A DNA stretch of 37,455 bases from Bacteroidetes bacterium UBA6183. GTDB lineage: Bacteria; Bacteroidota; Bacteroidia; UKL13-3. Below, in pieces: positions 35,435 through 37,455 of this stretch. How positions within the stretch are numbered: the first letter of the stretch is position 1; each line of letters starts with the position of its first letter. The notes beneath the pieces are model-generated. The model saw only the letters and a list, made by a program, of their open reading frames with translations, made no database searches and was not told the DNA's origin. The position numbers were made by a program, and so were the translations under genes. The stretch lies in NCBI GenBank assembly GCA_002422865.1, contig DITN01000077.1:1-37455 (forward strand), in the 5' to 3' direction.

Positions 35435-35464
35435 TTGTACTATTAGCATCAGTCTCTAAATTTG
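35435..35464 (+). promoter_or_regulatory. Bacteroidota-type promoter, near-consensus
   Basis: TTG (35435-35437), a 19-nt spacer and TAAATTTG (35457-35464) match the TTG/TAnnTTTG promoter of the phylum. It would drive the lipoprotein gene at 35553 with a leader of about 80 nt. Confidence 0.55.
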
Positions 35465-35552
35465 TTAGGTGTAAAATAAAAGTCACGTAATGATGGCTGT
35501 GCAGCAGAAATGGCAAAGGCTAAATTTCTACTTTTTTAATTATTATTGTCAT

Positions 35553-36593
35553 ATGATGTCTAGCAAATCAGTTTATTTTTTGTTGTTATTATTTACAGTT
35601 AATTGGTCGTGTAAAAAAGATGTGCCTATTGGAGTAGAGGTGAATACAGATGAAATTACCACTACCCAATGGAAAAAAACGAGTGATTTTATTTGTAAGG
35701 GAGAGGTTTTTGACTTTAAAAAATTAAGTAATAACACCATTACTTTATTGGCCCATGATTATTTTGTGTTGGATAGTAATTTTAACCTACGTATATCAGA
35801 GCCACAATTCCAGGGTATCACAAATTTCAAAGCAAAAAACCTTTCCAATCCATTTTATATAAACTCATACAATGCCAGCCAAAACAAACAATACTTAATT
35901 GGAAATTACTTTGATGCGGCAACCGGTAACATAACAAACAGAGTTGTTTTAGAACCTCGTGATCTAATAAACATTGCCGAGAATGGTTATGGAATATTGT
36001 TGGACAACAAAGAGGATAAAATGATAAACCAATACTTAAAACTATTTTTAAAAACAGAGTTCGACACTGCAACCAGTATAGGTAAGCAATACAATGTTCT
36101 TATTGGGGTTGATGTAAAAACGCGAAAAAAACGGTTTGAGAAAGTTTTTGATAATTGGTCTGATAGAATGGTTACCAGTAAAAAGGGATATTTACTTTAC
36201 CATTCAAATTCTAAGATAATTAGGTTTTTAGACTTGAGTTTAGAGGTGTTAGATACCAACCTCTATCAAACACGACCTGAACGCGTATTCTCTACAGATC
36301 AAATGTTTTATATCCAAAACAACTATGGTCTGTTTAGCACCGAAAATGGTCAACTGTTTAAATTAATAGCAGACGGATTTACGTCAAAACGTTTATTAAA
36401 TAACCAATTGATGTATGGTGTTAAAGAAAACAAACCATGCATTTTAAACTTAAGCTCCGGTACAATTAGCTTTTTGCCTATGGCAGGATTAGAAGCCAAT
36501 ACTTTATTAATGAATTGTGAAGCAATAGTTATCGATCATAAAATTGTTCTATTTACTGATAAGGGTGTTTTTCAAATTGTATACAAAGCATAG
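35553..36593 (+). CDS. Lipoprotein of unknown function
   Basis: 346 residues from the ATG at 35553, chosen because it puts a normal lipoprotein signal peptide (MMSSKSVYFLLLLF...WSC, Cys20) at the N-terminus; an ATG at 35490 would add 21 residues. The mature protein is Asn/Lys-rich and shows repeated short beta-strand units separated by turns (ITLLAHDYFVLDSNFNLRI, KGYLLYHSNSKIIRFLDLS, NQLMYGVKENKPCILNLSS), which could be a beta-propeller-like fold, but I recognise no family. It has its own near-consensus promoter. No terminator is obvious; the DUF922-like gene follows 82 nt later. Confidence 0.8.
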   Translation: MMSSKSVYFLLLLFTVNWSCKKDVPIGVEVNTDEITTTQWKKTSDFICKGEVFDFKKLSNNTITLLAHDYFVLDSNFNLRISEPQFQGITNFKAKNLSNPFYINSYNASQNKQYLIGNYFDAATGNITNRVVLEPRDLINIAENGYGILLDNKEDKMINQYLKLFLKTEFDTATSIGKQYNVLIGVDVKTRKKRFEKVFDNWSDRMVTSKKGYLLYHSNSKIIRFLDLSLEVLDTNLYQTRPERVFSTDQMFYIQNNYGLFSTENGQLFKLIADGFTSKRLLNNQLMYGVKENKPCILNLSSGTISFLPMAGLEANTLLMNCEAIVIDHKIVLFTDKGVFQIVYKA

Positions 36594-36648
36594 CGGCAGT
36601 TTATAGTTCAGTTGTTTTTAACTGAAATATAAAATAGGGCAAGTGGTT

Positions 36649-36656
36649 TAGTTTTG
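36649..36656 (+). promoter_or_regulatory. Putative -7 element of the DUF922-like gene
   Basis: TAGTTTTG matches TAnnTTTG 19 nt before the ATG at 36676. No TTG at the expected -33 spacing, so the call is weak. Confidence 0.3.
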
Positions 36657-36675
36657 GTTAAATATTTATAACTCT

Positions 36676-37254
36676 ATGATAAAAGAAATACGCTCATTCG
36701 GCTTAGCATTTTTATGCTTTATTACTTGGCAATCATCATCTGCACAATCGCTCAAAAAACTAAACAACGATACCGTTATTTGGCAAAGCAATTATACGCT
36801 TACCATGGCTGATTTTAAAGGTAAAGTTCCGGCAAACAAGGCTTTAGGCGGACAAGTAATGTCGGGTATTGTGTTTTTTGTGCGCGAACGAGAAGGGACT
36901 CCTTATTTTGTGATAGAGGCTATTATAGTTAAGTCTAAATCTTTTATACGCGATTCTTCTTTGTATGCTTTAAACCACGAGCAAATACATTTTAACATAA
37001 CAGAAATTTTTGCAAGAAAATTGAGGATGCGTTTAACCAAACTTAATTTTGCCAAGGTTTCTAACATCCAAAGAAAACTGCAAGAGCAATACGATAAAAT
37101 AGGTGCTGAGTTATCGGCCTATCAAGACCGTTACGACAGAGAAACAGAACACGGACAAAATCCGGCCAAACAAAAAATATGGAACGAGAAAATTATGCAA
37201 GAGCTAACCGAGCTTAATGAGTTTGAATCGACAGAGGTTAACTTGTATAAATAA
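36676..37254 (+). CDS. Secreted DUF922-like predicted zinc-dependent peptidase
   Basis: 192 residues with a signal peptide (1-23, SSA-Q). After an N-terminal part with LTMADFKGKVP comes a zincin-type motif His101-Glu102-x-x-His105 (NHEQIHFNITEIFARKL) and a downstream YDRETEHGQN segment (153-162), which could give a third ligand. This order matches DUF922 proteins, predicted metallopeptidases of unknown substrate. The family identification is from memory. The protein probably acts in the periplasm or outside. A long helical tail ends it, and a strong terminator follows. Confidence 0.82.
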   Translation: MIKEIRSFGLAFLCFITWQSSSAQSLKKLNNDTVIWQSNYTLTMADFKGKVPANKALGGQVMSGIVFFVREREGTPYFVIEAIIVKSKSFIRDSSLYALNHEQIHFNITEIFARKLRMRLTKLNFAKVSNIQRKLQEQYDKIGAELSAYQDRYDRETEHGQNPAKQKIWNEKIMQELTELNEFESTEVNLYK

Positions 37255-37279
37255 CCGGTTTTGGAGATAGGATTAAAAT

Positions 37280-37313
37280 AAAACAGCCCACGGTTTGCAT
37301 CGTGGGCTGTTTT
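37280..37313. terminator. Rho-independent terminator, symmetric
   Basis: A 13-bp perfect stem (37280-37292 with 37301-37313) with an 8-nt loop, A-run before and T-run after. It ends the DUF922-like transcript and could also stop leftward transcription from the tRNA side. Confidence 0.85.
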
Positions 37314-37316
37314 GCT

Positions 37317-37383
37317 TTGTGATTTCGCTGGGATTTACAGACGTTTCGCTACGCTGCAGTCTGTATATACTTCTCATCCCAGC
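37317..37383. repeat. Duplicated tRNA 3'-end fragment with nested inverted repeats
   Basis: A 19-nt stretch at 37317-37335 is identical to 37432-37450, which is the 3' end of the tRNA gene at the window edge. The copy is embedded in a hairpin: GCTGGGAT (37327-37334) pairs with ATCCCAGC (37376-37383), and TACAGAC pairs with GTCTGTA inside. It is not a complete tRNA: the T-loop sequence is lost. Confidence 0.6.
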
Positions 37384-37397
37384 TCAAATTATTACAC

Positions 37398-37423
37398 AAA
37401 AAAAGCCAACACAAGGTTGGCTT
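37398..37423 (-). terminator. Terminator of the tRNA transcript
   Basis: On the minus strand AAGCCAAC and GTTGGCTT form an 8-bp stem (37423-37416 with 37410-37403) with a 5-nt loop, followed by seven T residues. It lies 12 nt after the tRNA 3' end. Confidence 0.8.
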
Positions 37424-37434
37424 AAATTAAGTTG

Positions 37435-37455
37435 TGATTTCGCTGGGATTCGAAC
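37435..37455 (-). tRNA. Partial tRNA (3' end only), cut by window edge
   Basis: Read on the minus strand, the window starts with G-TTCGAAT-CCCAG-CGAAATC-A: last base of the T-stem 5' strand, T-loop, T-stem 3' strand, acceptor 3' strand and discriminator A. CCA is not encoded. The other half and the anticodon lie outside, so the amino acid is unknown. The predicted 5' acceptor strand is GATTTCG. Confidence 0.75.

Noticed and set aside
37317..37383. A second complete tRNA gene
   Set aside because: Only the acceptor and T-stem 3' strand match; the T-loop and the partner T-stem strand are missing and the rest folds as a plain hairpin.

Overview
The window is a stretch of AT-rich chromosome from a member of the phylum Bacteroidota. 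Evidence: two proteins with type IX secretion (T9SS) C-terminal sorting domains, a T9SS plug protein, Bacteroidota-type AMP nucleosidase, DUF1573 protein and cystathionine beta-synthase, many SPII lipoproteins, near absence of Shine-Dalgarno sites, and several upstream boxes matching the phylum-specific -7 promoter element TAnnTTTG. I cannot place it below class level; nothing looks like a phage or plasmid.

Layout. (1) 1-6568, minus: one giant secreted protein, cut at its C-terminus by the window edge, with three CARDB-like plus parallel beta-helix units and a T9SS sorting domain. (2) 6.8-9.6 kb, plus: uvrC and a small T9SS-sorted protein ending in a strong terminator. (3) 9.6-12.4 kb, plus: an ECF sigma factor overlapping a protein with one inner-membrane helix, a long linker and an outer-membrane-type barrel (architecture of a dual-membrane anti-sigma factor), then a Cys-rich lipoprotein. 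(4) 12.5-16.6 kb: thioesterase and cystathionine beta-synthase (minus), AMP nucleosidase and threonine aldolase (plus). (5) 16.7-21.3 kb, minus: aminotransferase and omega-amidase (overlapping), DUF1573 protein and an HtrA protease. (6) 21.4-26 kb: ABC-F ATPase and T9SS plug protein (plus), meeting tail to tail a PhoD-like protein whose metal-ligand motifs are eroded. (7) 26.2-33.5 kb: a divergent TetR-centred locus. Leftward is an ABC transporter with a degenerate nucleotide-binding domain, an HlyD-type adaptor, a TolC-type channel and an SbtA-type permease; rightward are the TetR regulator and, 1 nt later, a secreted DNA/RNA nuclease with two Cys3His tail modules. A perfect palindrome lies between the two arms. 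(8) 33.7-37.3 kb, plus: three lipoproteins of unknown role and a secreted DUF922-like HExxH protein, separated by GC-rich hairpin elements. (9) The right edge cuts a minus-strand tRNA whose 3' end is duplicated 115 bp away.

Functional links: the T9SS cargo proteins (regions 1, 2) use the secretion system whose plug is encoded in region 6. The aminotransferase/omega-amidase pair forms a transamination-repair module. The TetR locus is the best candidate for an undescribed system: an envelope-spanning exporter, an anion-type permease and a secreted nuclease apparently under one regulator. The sigma/dual-membrane anti-sigma pair is the second most interesting item.
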